A DNA stretch of 64,000 nt from Voacanga thouarsii (GCA_026120185.1 JANUWF010001101.1:3720001-3784000), one strand, 5' to 3'; shown: positions 1 to 11,490, counted from the stretch's first letter. Translations and numbers: made by a program. The notes: generated by a model from the letters alone, not told the origin.

Positions 1-286
1 TGAATGGGCCTTTTGGACTTGGAAATTTTGTTCATCTTTTGGAAATTGAAAATCATTACTTTGTTATGGGATTTGTTTTTGGGCATGTAAATTTCAGGTT
101 TAATGAATATCTTGAAGGTTATTAATTTTTTATGTGTTCTCTTGAAGGATAAGTTCAATTGTACATAAGCAGGAGAAATCAAGGTGATATCATAGATTTG
201 ACCCGTAATTGGAAAGAACATTGAGAAGGTTGGGGAAAGAAAGATACACTAAACAATGAGGTGTTCATGTGGAAAACTTAAAAAAT
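1..286 (+). other. Untranslated leader of element A
   Basis: AT-rich sequence upstream of gag with no convincing reading frame. In element B the first gag residues lie about 90 bases upstream of the long open stretch, so part of this segment (from about 195) may be decayed gag N-terminus. No primer-binding site is visible; it should lie before base 1. Confidence 0.45.
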
Positions 287-1552
287 ATGGCAAACATTGG
301 TGGTTACATTGGAGTTCATAGTGAGAAAACCCAAGTAGAAGTTGGGGGAAATGGAAATGGAAATGATAGAAGAACAATGGGAGATTATCAAGGCCATTGC
401 TTCACGGGACTGAATCAAGCATACTAAGGCTAAGGGTAGAGGCCAACAATTTTGAGTTGAAACCATCGTTTATCAAAATGGTGTAACAAATTGTGCAATT
501 TGATAAACTCCCGGACATGGACCCTGACGCATGCATTGTGTGCTTTCTCAAAATTTGCAATATATTGAAGCTTAATGGAATGTCCGAGGATGCAATTAGA
601 CTTAGGCTCTTCCCATTTTCCCTAGGAGATAGAGCGAAATCTTGGCTAAAATCACTTCTCGCTGGGTCAATCACTATTTGGGACGTTTTGGTTGAAGAGT
701 TTCTTGTAAAGTACTTCCCCCCTTCTAGGATTGCCAAGTTGAGAAACGACATCTTTTCATTTGGACAAATGGAATGAGAAACTCTCTACAATAGATAAAA
801 AAGATGGAAGGAGCTGTTGAGGAAGTGCCCACACCATGGACTTGATTTTGGTTTCCAAATGCTGACAATTCACAATGGGTTAAACTTTGCAACAAAACAG
901 CTATCAGATGTAGCATCTGGGGGCACTATAGCCACTAAGACCCCCAAGGAGTTGAGGGATCTCATTGACAATCTAGGTATGAATAGCTATTCGTGGGGTA
1001 ATCAAAGGGCTAAGGCACGTGCATAAGGAATGCACGATGTGGAGATCATGGCAGCTAAATTTGAAACCCTCGCAATAAAGATGGAAAAGATGCATACCCC
1101 TTCCCAAGTGCAATCACAAGTAATATTGTGCGATTTTTGCGAGGAAAGCCACCCTAACCATGAGTGCCACCACATAGGGGGTAACTACTGAGCCAACAAA
1201 TGAACAAGTCGATTTTGTAGGGAACGCGAGGAAAGCCTAGAACCCCCTATAGTGCCACCTACTACACTGGATGGAGGAACCACCAAAATTTTGCATGGAA
1301 CAATCAAAATCAAGTTTGGCCTCCTCCTCCCTCTCAAGGCTACCTATGGCATGATCACAAGCTTCTTCTTCACGTGCTCCTCCTCCTCCTCTTCCTCCTT
1401 CAAATCCATCCCTTAAATATCTACTTGACAAGTTGGTCTCCTCCAGTAGTATGAAGTTCCAAGGAGTGGAAGCTTCCATGAGAAATCAAGAGGCTTCAAT
1501 CCACAATTTGGAGAACCAAATTGGCCAAATTTCTAAATTCATTACAGAATGA
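287..1552 (+). pseudogene. gag-like polyprotein (retrotrans_gag), element A, broken
   Basis: Gag would form the capsid-like particle that packages the element RNA. The stretch 493-777 reads as the retrotransposon gag core: VQFDKLPDMDP, then RLRLFPFSLGDRAKSWL, then FLVKYFPPSRIAKLRNDI. It continues after stops as LLRKCPHHGLDFG and KTPKELRDLIDNLG (817-1026). A CX2CX3HX4C zinc knuckle follows near 1130 (CDFCEESHPNHEC), and the usual plant C-terminus LENQIGQISKFI ends near 1552. Several stops and small frameshifts interrupt it. The same domain order occurs in element B at 28649-30020. The start is uncertain: the ATG at 287 is a guess, because upstream gag-like residues have decayed. Confidence 0.8.
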
Positions 1553-3609
1553 CACAGCAGGTGACTTCCGAGGCGAGAACAATCCTCGCAATGAGCAGGG
1601 AAATTAGTGATTTGTAGTTTTAGGGCTTCCAAGTGTGAACAATTGTTAAATTCTGCTTTGCTGAACTTTATTTTTATTTCTTGCTAGTTTTTAGATAATT
1701 TGAGTGGATTTTAATTAGACTCAATTTCTATTTTGTTGAAGCTTTTAAGACAATTTGCTTGAACCGTATTACAGCATTATTATTATATTTTATGTGGTGT
1801 GCATTGTGGCCATTTTTCTTAATACTAATTTTTTGTTTCAATTCTTGCAATTTTTTTTCTTGTATACATATGATAGTTTCTATCTGTGAATGGTTGTCAC
1901 TTATTTATACATTTGTTTAAATTCTTTTTATTTATTTATTCATTTGAAAAAATAATAAATATATAATAAATTTGGCTATTTTCTGAAAACTCCCCTGTTT
2001 AGACCGCAAAGGGAAGCTTCCCTAGGCTGCCAAGACCATGCATCACCTGAACTTCTCTAGGCAGCCTAGACACTGGGAAACTATTTTCCTTCTACCCGTG
2101 AATGAACACGAACCATTTCTCTGCTATCTTTCTTCTTTCTGTGTAAAATGTGAGATCTCTTTTCATCCGTGTTTTTTGTCTTTGTTTTATGCTCTTATCT
2201 TCTTCCATCTTGTGAATTCTAAAGTATTTTTTTTCCTTTTCACCTTGTAAATTGTATCTTCCTCTGGTACAAATTTTCTTCTGCCCGCATGCCTTGAATT
2301 TATTATGCTGTCTTCCATGGCTTTTGTCCGGTTAACACTCACCGACTGCACACACCACATATAGTGTAGCTCCTTTTCCCATGCCTTTTTCCCAGCAATT
2401 TTGTCCGGATATGCATGCTTAAATTTTGCTATCTATTCTTATCTTCTTCTTATTCTTCAGTTTTTTTGTCTTGCATCGTGCCTGTCATTTCTTTTCACCC
2501 CTGCACACACCAATTACAGTTTACTCTTCACCTTTTCATGCTTCTTTTCTTCAACTTTGTTTGGTCAAAGCTAGGATTATTTCCTCTGTTCTTGGCTCAC
2601 CGAAACACTCAATTCACTGTAAATTATTTTTATTCTTTTTCGCACCTTGCCTCTTCATCTTGGCCGGTTGTGTTGTATATATATATATTCTGTTGTTTTG
2701 TTCATTGTTTTCTTCCTTTCGCATACTTCTTCTTCTTTTTCTTGTCACGTTTTTCCCTTCTTTATTGTCCGGTTGTATGTGTTATAATATGCTACTACTT
2801 TTTCTTACAAATCACAAGGTTTTCATGAATTTTGTCTTGCATTAATTTGCTGTACTTTCCTTTTGTTTTCTTGTGTGACTGTTATTTGATTTTGTAGTGA
2901 TTTTGTGTGTCCCTTTTCACTCTTTTCTTAATATATTTCTTTCTTTAGTGATTTTGCATGATTGCTTTGACAATAGCTTTCTTCGTTCTCTTCTCGGCAT
3001 AACAATGGTTTCTTTCACCAAGCACAATTTTACAGCTTTAATTTTTCTCTTGTCCAATTTCTTCTAGCTTTCAACCCATTTTTTCTCTTATCTATTTATT
3101 CCCCCTTCACATGATTCCTTCCCCTATATCCTCTATATAAACACACACACACTTCTATTCATTTCATTCATTCAATTTCACTCACAGACACCTTCCTCCA
3201 TTTATTCACTTTTTTCTTCTTACTATTCCTTTCCTTCACCACCGTGTTCGATAAATCTTACCCAAATTTTCCACTTTTGCCTTTTCCTTTGCAAATACTG
3301 TCTTCAATAATCTCTCCTACTTCTTTAGCTGTTACCATTTCACTAGTACCTACTTCACCAACATTTCTATATGTTGCACGATTTTTGGGCTTTTGAAAGA
3401 AGTGAAGAGGTGACATCAAGAACGTGTTGTAATTGTGGGTTGTCGTTTTGTGGCGTTGGATTTTTATATAAAGGTAAAAGGGACTTTTTATTGGAAAAGG
3501 TTTTTGGACTGGCCTTATTTTATTATCTAAAAATGAAGTGTAGTTGAGAAAATTGTTGTGCGGCTTTTAACTTTTTTTTTGGTTGACATTGTGCACTGTC
3601 TCAGCACCC
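1553..3609 (+). other. Non-coding spacer of element A between gag and ORF2
   Basis: Where an autonomous Athila would carry pol there is T-rich, CT-rich DNA with no recognisable protein in any frame. It includes a small GC-rich inverted segment at about 1995-2075 (AGGGAAGCTTCCCTAGGC and a second, weaker half) that resembles the palindromes in this element's LTR. Long hydrophobic open frames at 2415-2845 are artefacts of CT-rich sequence. Confidence 0.6.
3134..3141 (+). promoter_or_regulatory. Candidate internal TATA box (TATATAAA)
   Basis: TATATAAA is followed by a CA repeat and a pyrimidine/CA-rich stretch typical of plant 5' leaders, about 480 bases before ORF2. It could start a separate ORF2 message, or simply be chance in AT-rich DNA. 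Confidence 0.3.
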
Positions 3610-4110
3610 TGTATACAATGCCCCCACACAAAAAATATACCTCCCAAGTGAAAGAAAGGCACAGCCTCCTCCTCACGATCCCCCCCTGGAAAATCCAAAT
3701 CCCGTAAGATATTTTGTTGATGAATTCTGTGCCACGTAGTATGCTCATAGAGTATCTAACAAGATAATAATTGAGAAGACTATTGAGAAGGAGTTGGACA
3801 GATCTTTGAAAATTTCTAAACTCTTTAATAGGATAAGTTGGAGTCCTATCCTTCAACTCGAGGGATACTATTATCTGGACTTGGTGAAAGAATTTTATAC
3901 AAATATACGTGACAAAAAGTAAGGTCACTTCACGCACATTAACACCATAGTCAAGGGAGTCCCCATCCACCTCACGTGGAGGCCTTGGCACAGGTTTTGA
4001 AGGTTCCAGATGAAGGCAAGTGGGTTGTTATGGACTCATTTAACAAAAAGGTCACCTCGGATGTTAGTTGAAAATTTAGTACTACGAAAGATGAGTTGGG
4101 TTAAGATATA
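3610..4110 (+). pseudogene. ORF2, putative plant transposon protein type, element A, broken
   Basis: Function is unknown. The family is carried by Athila-group retrotransposons and is annotated in Pfam as a putative plant transposon protein or as Athila ORF-1. Recognisable pieces in order are RYFVDEFCA, IEKTIEKELD, ISWSPILQLEGYYYLDLVKEFY, NTIVKGVPI and, after a frameshift near 3975, GKWVVMDSFNKKVTSDVS. In-frame stops also occur. The same FYAN...VKGVPI core appears in B (34986-36190) and F (54670-55884). No catalytic motif is visible. Confidence 0.7.
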
Positions 4111-5369
4111 AACGGACTTGGCAATCACTTGTGTTGCAGACTAAGTTATTGTCCCCCTAGTTGGGTTAAGATATAAGCGATCACTTGGGGAGTATTACTA
4201 ACTTTTTTTTCCTTTTTTCTTCATTTTAGTCCAATTTAGATATGGTTATTGTTATATTTATGCCAATGAGGACATTATTTAATTTAAGTGTGGGAGAAGG
4301 GTGAGTTTTACACTCTCTTTAAGTTTGTATTGTGCAAGGAGTTTGAGTTGTGCATGATTTGGGTCTTTTTTTTTTTTTTTTTTTTTTGCTTTGGCTTTTG
4401 AAGAATGATGATATTGGGTAAAATTTTCAGATTTTTGGACTTTGTTGGGCCTTGATGGTATTGTTGTTGTTCCTTTTTTGGCTTGAGAATTGAATTTAAT
4501 ACCTATTGGATAAGTTTATTTATGGATAAACTTGTACATTAGGAATAAAATAGTTAGATCTTGAAAATTTAAATTAATCTTGTTTAAGCTTTATTAAAAA
4601 TGACACCATGTTATTTCTTAAGAATTGAGGTAGTGGTTGTGATGAAGTATAAGTATGAAACTTTAGGTTAATCTTCGTTTTATGATTGTTCAATTTGTCC
4701 TTATTTGGGGTGTGTAAATATAGATTGAAGTAAAACAATGAGAGAATGAAACAAGAAAGTACAAAACCTGAAAAATCTTTATCTATATCTTTACTAGGCT
4801 TTTGTACTACCTTGTTTAATTAACAAAAATTTTAAAAAATTTCTAGAGTAAGGTAATGCAAAAGTTGAAAAATCATTATTATACGTCTTTACTAGGATTT
4901 TGCATTACTGTACTACAAGAAAAAGAAAAGGCAAAAAAAAAAAAAAATGGAAAAAGCATTGAGAGAATAAAGTAAGATGTTAGACTAACCCTCCATTTGC
5001 CTATTTGTACTTTAGTGATTGGGAGACTATAGAACTTAGAATTAACTTATTGGGTCTAGCTTATATAAATCACTTTACTCGCTTTCAAAACCCATGGAAT
5101 CAACATGGAAAACCTTGAATGAGCATAAACTTGGTTAACTTAACTTCAATGGCTTTGATTATTTCATTCCTAATTTATTAGTTTACACAAAAAGCGGCTT
5201 GGATAATTGGGTTTTGAACTAGATTCTTAACTTAAAAGGGAAACACCATCTTTACCATCTTGGCCTACTTATGTTCAAAAGTCCCATCTTATCAAGTGAA
5301 GAGAATTTTTTGCTTGTGGCACTTTTTGGTTTGCTTGAGGACAAGAAAAGATTTAATTGTGCGGGTGTG
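4111..5369 (+). other. 3' untranslated region of element A
   Basis: Non-coding tail between ORF2 and the 3' LTR. It holds an internal polypurine-like tract (4281-4300), a run of 22 T (4366-4387), and a repeated pair of related 40-60 base blocks near 4770-4920 (AAAATCTTTATCTATATCTTTACTAGG and its variant; compare 4795 and 4890). It ends at a weak terminal polypurine tract before TGATGAGG. Confidence 0.6.
4281..4300 (+). other. Internal polypurine-like tract of element A
   Basis: AATTTAAGTGTGGGAGAAGG, preceded by GAGGACATTATTT. It matches the motif that abuts LTR starts in sister elements, yet lies 1.07 kb upstream of the LTR. Copies in the same relative place occur in C, D, E, F and GH. Confidence 0.55.
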
Positions 5370-7099
5370 TGATGAGGCTTCATCATATATTCATTTTCTA
5401 TCATTTTTTGTGCTTCAATAGAGATAATTTTTTTCTAAATCACCACCTCATTCTCACCTTGTTTTGCTAGGAAATGGAAAAGATCAAGTGAAGTTGAAAG
5501 AAAGAAGAACAAGAAAGAAATGGAGGAAAATGGAAAAAAAGAAGAACGTATGCAAGTTGTGTACAAGAAGATGGCGGCTTGGGTTCCTAGGCCACTAGGT
5601 TTTGTGAATGTATATAAGTTTATTTGTGAATGTATATAAATTTATCTAGAATATTGGCGGCCCAGCGGCCCAAGGAACTTCAAGTTCCTTGGGCCGCCAG
5701 GTCTTATATAAATATGTATATGGTAAGATAGGTTCGCGGGCTAGGGAAGTGCACTTCCCTAGGCGCTGCCTGGTAGTTTCTTTTGTGTCTAAATTTCTAG
5801 AAACATCATGGCCTAGGGAAGTTGATCGCAAGGCCGCCTGGTTGTGAGCACGTTTATATATATTAAGTGAACATGGCAGCCCAGGGAAGTTGAACTTCCC
5901 CACCTTAGTTCTGGAAAAATATGGTGGCCCAAGGAAGTTCTTCCCATTTGCGGAGGAAACACAATTTTGAGTGTATTTTGTAGATCTTGCATGTCAAATC
6001 CTCGATATAAACATTCTTTACACACAAAAACAAGGAAGAGAGTTGGGAAAAGGCTAGGGTTTCTCTCAAGAACCCTAGATCTTGTAAGTTTGAGAACTAA
6101 GAAGAGGGAAGGATCAAGACATCCAAAGAAGGGGAAGAGAGTCTACTTGAAGATTTCAAATGGAAGAAGAAGAAGAAGAAGAAAAGCTTGTCTATGAGTT
6201 TGTCTTTCTACTCTTTTTGTAATATTTCTTGTATTCTTGTGCTAAGAATGGACTTTTAATTGTAATAAATGATTGTACCCTATTTTTGTACTTGAGAATG
6301 ATGTACTTTTGTTAGATCTATGATTCTTGTTCTTGGATATTTGGTTATTTGATCTTATTTTTCTATCTTAGTTGAATATGTTTTGATTAATATATTTCAA
6401 TTGATTGTTCTTCATTAATGATTTTGAGAGATGGGGTTGAGGATATGACACCTATTTGATTAGGTTAGCATTTGTCATTTTCAATTAACTCGAGAAAAAG
6501 GTTGGGAATTAGAACTAATAGCCAAAGATTTATGAAATTACCTAGAGATAAGGATTTTCTGACATCCGGATGGTTTGGGATGGTGAGTAATGACTAATGC
6601 AACTTTAGGCTTTGTTGGTTAGAAAGAGATATCGATAAATCAAACATAGGGGTAAAAATCTCATAACTCGAGAGAGGGTGAGATTGATATGTGACCCACT
6701 CCAGTATCTAGAATTAAGAATTGTGGGTTAAAGGGGTACTCATTTCTTAGGTCTTAAGTGGGGAACTTCCTTTTTGTTGCATGGATTTTTCTTTTTCTTA
6801 TTCCTTGAAAGTATGGTGACTCTCTCTTGTGTACGAGAACATGTCTTCTCTCCTTATGTAGTTAGTTTTACACCTTACATTTACTTTTAGCTAAACAATG
6901 AGGAAAAAAGGACGTAGGAGTGATAACTCCCATTCCTTAAAATTCTTCGATACTTGTCAATGACACTAGACTACATGATAGGTGCACTTTTTTCTATATT
7001 TGTATGTTGTAAGATTCTAATTGGCATTTTAAATATTAAAACTTGTGTGTATGTGGAGCACAATGATTAAGATTTTTCTATATATACAAACGCATATTA
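5370..7099 (+). repeat. 3' LTR of element A
   Basis: The start TGATGAGG follows a degraded purine tract. The end, near ACGCATATTA, corresponds to ACGCATCA in related LTRs. The length of about 1.73 kb exceeds the 1.42-1.50 kb of most neighbours because of the GC-rich palindrome array. It contains TATATAAA-type boxes, the conserved 13-mer CTTGTCTATGAGT (6187-6199) followed by T-rich DNA, and a downstream half like the other LTRs. The open frame at 5967-6197 lies wholly inside it and is not a gene. The right edge is approximate. Confidence 0.7.
5655..5945. repeat. Array of five GC-rich palindromic units in the LTR of A
   Basis: Five related units begin near 5661, 5736, 5808, 5876 and 5923. Each is built on GCC(C/T)AGGGAAGTT-AACTTCCCTGGGC and they are separated by AT-rich TATATAAAT-like spacers. 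The first has perfect 16-base arms (5665-5680 and 5682-5697) around one base. The second is a perfect 22-base palindrome (5741-5762). The fourth has perfect 8-base arms around G (5884-5900). The third and fifth have decayed. Confidence 0.85.
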
Positions 7100-7601
7100 A
7101 GTAGCAAGTATTGTTCAATAAACTTTCTTGAGGCTATCCAAAAGACAGAAGGTAAAAAAAGAAACAAAGAGAAAAATAAGAAATTAAAGGGGCCAATACG
7201 ATGAGTGAAGAGAAATACATTCACTTGAAAATGTCCCTTGTTTGTTACTTGGACTGTAGTAGTTTGGAAGTCACGGAACTTGAATTGATTATTATTCCTA
7301 ACTTATATGAATCACAATGTTTGTATTCTTGACTTAAGGAATGGTGTGGAACACATTGAATGAATATGAACTTTTTTAACTTAACTTTAATGGCCTTGGT
7401 TATATCTAGCCTAATACATAAGTTTACATGAAATTGGCTTGGTTGAATAGGTGTTGTATTGAATTCTTGAACTAGAAGAATGATTAATATCTGTATCATA
7501 ATGGCCATGTTCACTAAAATCTTCTTGTTCATGAGCTATTTGTTTAGAGTGTTTAGTTTTTATTTCTGTGAGGACGAGCAAAGCTTAAGTGTGAGGGAAT
7601 G
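7100..7601 (+). mobile_element. Tail of element J upstream of its 3' LTR
   Basis: Non-coding. It contains the family tail block (CTTGAGGCTATCC, GGGGCCAATACGATG, then AGAGAAATACATTCACTTG) shared with E, F and GH, and ends with GACGAGCAAAGCTTAAGTGTGAGGGAAT, the terminal polypurine tract. The rest of J is presumably left of element A, outside the window. Confidence 0.6.
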
Positions 7602-9082
7602 TGGTAGGGTCTAAATTTACCTATATTTTCCTATTTGAGGTCATTTTTTATGCTTTTGAGACAATAACTAGCCAATTCCCTTCTTATTTGATAATTTGCT
7701 TGTGGAAAGGTTGTTATGAGTTTTCATACAAAAATTGATGAAATTTGAGCAAAAGTAAAGCATTCTAGCATAGACCCAGTGCTTACTTGACGGAAGCTCA
7801 CCGGCGCCAACCTAACACTAGAAAGAATTTGAAAAATAGAGCAAAAATAGAGCAAAATTGGATTTTTAGAGAAGAATCGACACTAGCCCTGTCGATGTGA
7901 ACTGGCATCGACTCTTGACTATTCAGTAGGGCGGAGATTCCTTTTAATGTCAGAATTTAGAAGTTGCAATACAAATATTTTGAAAACTAAATTGGACACG
8001 AATTAGGACTCTTGTAGGCACTTTTTGGCAATCTAAACTCCTATAAATACAAGATATTAACACTCTTTAAATTAGTTTTTTCACCTTTGGGACTTGCAAA
8101 CCCATAGGAAACTCCTAGAAAAATACCAAAATATAGGAGGATCAAGAAGACTATTGGAAAACGAAGAGAGGTTAATCAGGAAGGTTTCAAGGAAAAAGAA
8201 AAAGGCTTACTTGTCTATGAGTGGTTTTTTTTTTTTTTCTCTTCTTTGTAATTTAATTTGCAATTTGAGTTTCAATTATTTTAATTGTATTTAGAGGATG
8301 TTTTTGGATTAATGACTTTGTATTGATTTTAGTTATTTGATCAATTAATTGTTATTCTTGGCATTTGATGACTTGTCTTTATTGGTGAATTGATGAAATT
8401 GGATCTTCTTTCTAATGGATTTGGGAAACGAAGTTAGGAATGAGTTCAATCTAATTAATTCTATTTGTGTTGTCTTAACTGGATTGGGAAAAAATGTTAA
8501 GAATTGAACTTGAGTAATCAAATATTAGTTGATTTCGCCTAGAGTATAGGGTCATTAGCTATGAATATTAGTTAAGGAATGAGTGCTATGCATCTTTTGG
8601 TTGTTTTGGTTTAATGGTCAAATCTACTAAATTGACTAGGAATAGTAATTCCTTGGATTGTGAAAGAAGTGGAGTCTATATTTTATTCTTTCATGATATC
8701 AAGATGATAATTAATTGTGATAATTGATAATTACTCACTGTTATGTCTTTAAGGATTTCTATTTATTTACATGTCTTTTCTCCTTATTCTCACTCTTTGA
8801 TTATCCTTGTGACTTTTCTTGTGTGAATTTGATCTATTCTCTAGTATATTAGGTTAGTAGGTTATTTACTTATATTTCTTTATTCTATTGGCTAAATAAT
8901 AAAAATTTGGATAAAGTAAGATAGGAGCCTAAGTTCCTGTGGATTTGATACTTACTATTTTCTATACTATATGATGGGTCTATTTGCCCATTTGTATAGT
9001 TTTAGTGGTTAGTATTTTAATTAAAACTTAATTAATTGTGGACTTTGTTGGTAATATTTTCTACACTAAAAAACATACATTA
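7602..9082 (+). repeat. 3' LTR of element J
   Basis: It runs from TGGTAGGGTCTAAATTTACC to CTACACTAAAAAACATACATTA, matching LTR starts and ends in E and GH (about 1.48 kb). Inside are a GC-rich block with TCGACACTAGCCCTG (7775-7930), a TATA box in CCTATAAATACAAG (about 8039-8052), and the 13-mer CTTGTCTATGAGT (8210-8222). It abuts Tat-like integrase, so J had inserted into element K. Confidence 0.75.
8039..8052 (+). promoter_or_regulatory. LTR promoter TATA box, element J
   Basis: CCTATAAATACAAG lies about 440 bases from the LTR start. Equivalent boxes occur at the same offset in E (near 40215-40233 and 44309-44327, minus), D (about 50589-50606), GH (about 56931-56948) and B (about 11907). 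This marks the U3/R boundary of the family. Confidence 0.55.
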
Positions 9083-10185
9083 GCAAAGAAGAATCTTTGC
9101 ACGCAATGACTGAGATACATGAAGGATTGTCTGGGGCTTAACAAATCGGACCTAAACTTAGGTGGAAAATACACAGGTATAGCTTTTATTGGCTGACTAT
9201 TACATCGAATTGCTTTATGTATGCCAAAAGATGTACGACCTGCCAGAAACATGGAAGTGTTCAAAGGGTCCCAGCTACACAACTCTATCTAGTCATTAAG
9301 CTATGGCCTTTTTGTGGCTAAGCAATGGACATCGTTGGTAAAATCTACCTACCATCTTCAAAAAGGTATGGTTTTATTCTAGCCACCACTGACTATTTAA
9401 TTAAGTGGGTTAAAGCCAAACTAATGGGTAAAGTTGGCTAGGATATTGTCATCAAATTCATCCAATACCAAATTATTATTTACCAGTTTGGTATTCTAGA
9501 ATCTATTATAATCGATCAACGTGTAATGTTTACTAGTGATAGGGTGATATCATTTGCTCAGTAGTTTGGTATTAAGAATATTCATTCTACACTATACTAT
9601 GCTCAAACCAATGGCCAAGCAGAAGCTACTAATCATATTTTGATTGATAATATGATCAAGAAAAATATTGAAGATTAGCCTAAAAAATGGCATGAAACAC
9701 TAAACTAAATTCTTTGGGTCTATCGAAATTCAAAAAGAACAGCGACCGAATTCACGCTTTTCAAATAAACTTATGGCCAGGATACTATTCTACCACTTGA
9801 GATTTCTGTCTAGTCAACTAGGGTGGCCAAATAACATAGTTTAGAGCCAGACGAATATCGGCAAGCTATAACTATGGAGTTGGATGATCGACTATTTACT
9901 TTTGAGCATCTAAAAACTGGCAAGGAAAAGGTAGTTAGATCTTACAAACTAAAGGTCTAGAGAAAGTGTTCAAAAAGGTTAACTTGGTCTAGAAAATCAT
10001 TTTGTCGGGCAATCTAACCTTCCCCAGGTTCGGCAAGTGGTCACCTACATAGGAAGGCCCTTACCTACTCAGTTAAGTCATACTAGGAAAAGTTTAGATG
10101 TAAATAAAACTAGAAGGGCAGGAATTGGAGAAAAGCATAAATGGTAAATTCTTAATGTCCTACTACCCTTCCATGTGGGAAAATT
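9083..10185 (+). pseudogene. Ty3/gypsy integrase and pol C-terminus, Tat-like (element K), decayed
   Basis: Integrase joins retrotransposon cDNA to the host chromosome. One frame runs from about 9090 to 9960 without a frameshift. It shows the zinc-binding end (EIHEG, then CTTC at 9228-9239) and the WPFCG-MDIVGKI block with first Asp at 9328. The second Asp is in IIIDQ at 9514 and the Glu in YYAQTNGQAEATN at 9622, giving the D,D(35)E spacing. About ten in-frame stops occur, all TAA or TAG. After a shift, the GPY module (GKWSPT-EGPYLLS, about 10030-10075) and NGKFL (about 10140) mark the polyprotein end. The WPF-G-W-AMD block and C-terminus point to the Tat/Ogre lineage. Reverse transcriptase is absent, cut off by insertion of J. 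Confidence 0.8.
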
Positions 10186-10683
10186 CAAAATTAAGAAAAA
10201 GCTAAGAGAATTGTCTTGACTACAGGCTAACCATTTTTATAACCATACAAATTTATTATTAAAAAAAAAAGTGTTTAGTGACCACTACTACAGGCCAGCC
10301 AAGTTTATAGCCTAATTGTTTTCAAATTCAATCAGTAGAAGGGCCACTGGGAGGCTAGTCAGGGTAGACAGTTTGCAAAGGAGTTGGGTTGAGTATCTCA
10401 CTACTTTTAGGAACTTACTCATGGTGATCTAGTAGCATATTGCTAGTTATAGCTTGGTTCTCAAGTTTACTTGCTTGGCCAGGTGCACCAACTTAATCAA
10501 ACAACTTGGCTACTAATGTAATAATATCCTTCTCAGAAGCAATCAAGCTAATGTCATCCGTTTCATGTCACTTTCTTGTTGGATCAACAAAACAATATTA
10601 AGGATCGAGAAAAGGATATCAGCATGTTTTTTGAAAGAAAGTCGACCACATAGCTTTACTCTCAGGTAGACTTGTTTGGCCAA
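10186..10683. other. Non-coding 3' region of element K
   Basis: Degenerate sequence after the pol C-terminus. A short run of A (about 10261-10270) and repeated CAGGCTAACC/CAGGCCAGCC phrases are present. No frame has recognisable similarity. Confidence 0.4.
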
Positions 10684-11490
10684 TCACCATTTCAGAAGTG
10701 TGACCCTCCATTTCAACTTGTTTAGGTTAAGGACATTACTAATACGTTGTAATTGAGGGATTAATGAAGCATAGGTATTTTTTGAGCATGTTTTTAGTTT
10801 CTCAAGCATGTTTAGAGAGTTGGCATTCTCTTTTCTTAGGACTCCCGGCTTTCCAAGATCCTGAGTTAGTTTCTCACTTTTCTTGTACAGTGGTACAATT
10901 GAGAAATAGTTCTCTATACGAAGTCTCAACTTGGATGGGCAGATTCAGCTAGGTCAGCTTTGGCTATAGCCTAGATATCTCTAATGCAAGGTTTATGGTC
11001 TTCTCTTTGCTTTCCTATAGGATTGTCTCTGTAATGAACAAGATGGCAAAGGCTTGCTCATACTGACTAGAAAGTGATTCATTCTTAGAAGCAAACTTAC
11101 AGGCCTCACTTAGCTAACTTTCAGCCTTATTCAACTTTTGCTGGTGATAGCTAATATCAAAGCTTAATGAGGAGATCGCAAAACCCAACAACATACACTT
11201 TGTTTAGACTCAGCTGGAAGGTCAGAGGTATCACAAAGGGTGTGCAAAATTCACTAAATTTTCTCTGTAATGAATAAGACGGCAAAGGCTTGCTCATACT
11301 GACTAGAAAGTGATTCATTCTTAGAAGCAAACTTACTGGCCTCACTTAGCTAACTTTCAGCTTTATTCAACTTTTGCTGGTGATAGCTAATATCAAAGCT
11401 TAATGAGGAGATCGCAAAACCCAACAACATACATTTTGTCTGGACATCAGCTGGAAGGTCGAAGGTATCACAAAGGGTGTCCAAAATTCA
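10684..11490 (-). pseudogene. Antisense extra ORF (aORF) remnant of Tat-like element K
   Basis: The minus strand, opposite to pol, carries protein-like frames. 10684-10929 includes LYKKSEKLTQDLGKPG. Further upstream on that strand are FDISYHQQKLNKAES and FASKNESLSSQYEQAFA, read in both copies of a 236-base duplication. The copy at 11262-11490 is open for about 85 codons apart from one TAG between KAES and LSEAS. Sequence suggests a coiled coil. Several Tat-lineage plant retrotransposons are known to carry an antisense ORF downstream of pol, and this position and orientation fit. Its function is unknown. Frameshifts join the pieces, so limits are approximate. Confidence 0.5.

Larger units (their letters stand above)
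1..7099 (+). mobile_element. Element A: Athila-like LTR retrotransposon, 5' end outside window
   Basis: The order is gag, long pyrimidine-rich spacer, ORF2, internal polypurine-like tract, terminal polypurine tract and 3' LTR. The 5' LTR and PBS would lie before base 1. No protease, reverse transcriptase, RNase H or integrase reading was found between gag and the LTR, so the copy is non-autonomous. It ends inside the tail of element J. The Athila assignment rests on the gag type and on LTR and polypurine sequences shared with neighbours that have tRNA-Asp primer sites. Confidence 0.75.

Noticed and set aside
2415..2845. Overlapping open frames of 137 and 139 codons
   Set aside because: Both are produced by CT-rich low-complexity sequence; the proteins are strings of F, S, L and C without domain or start context.
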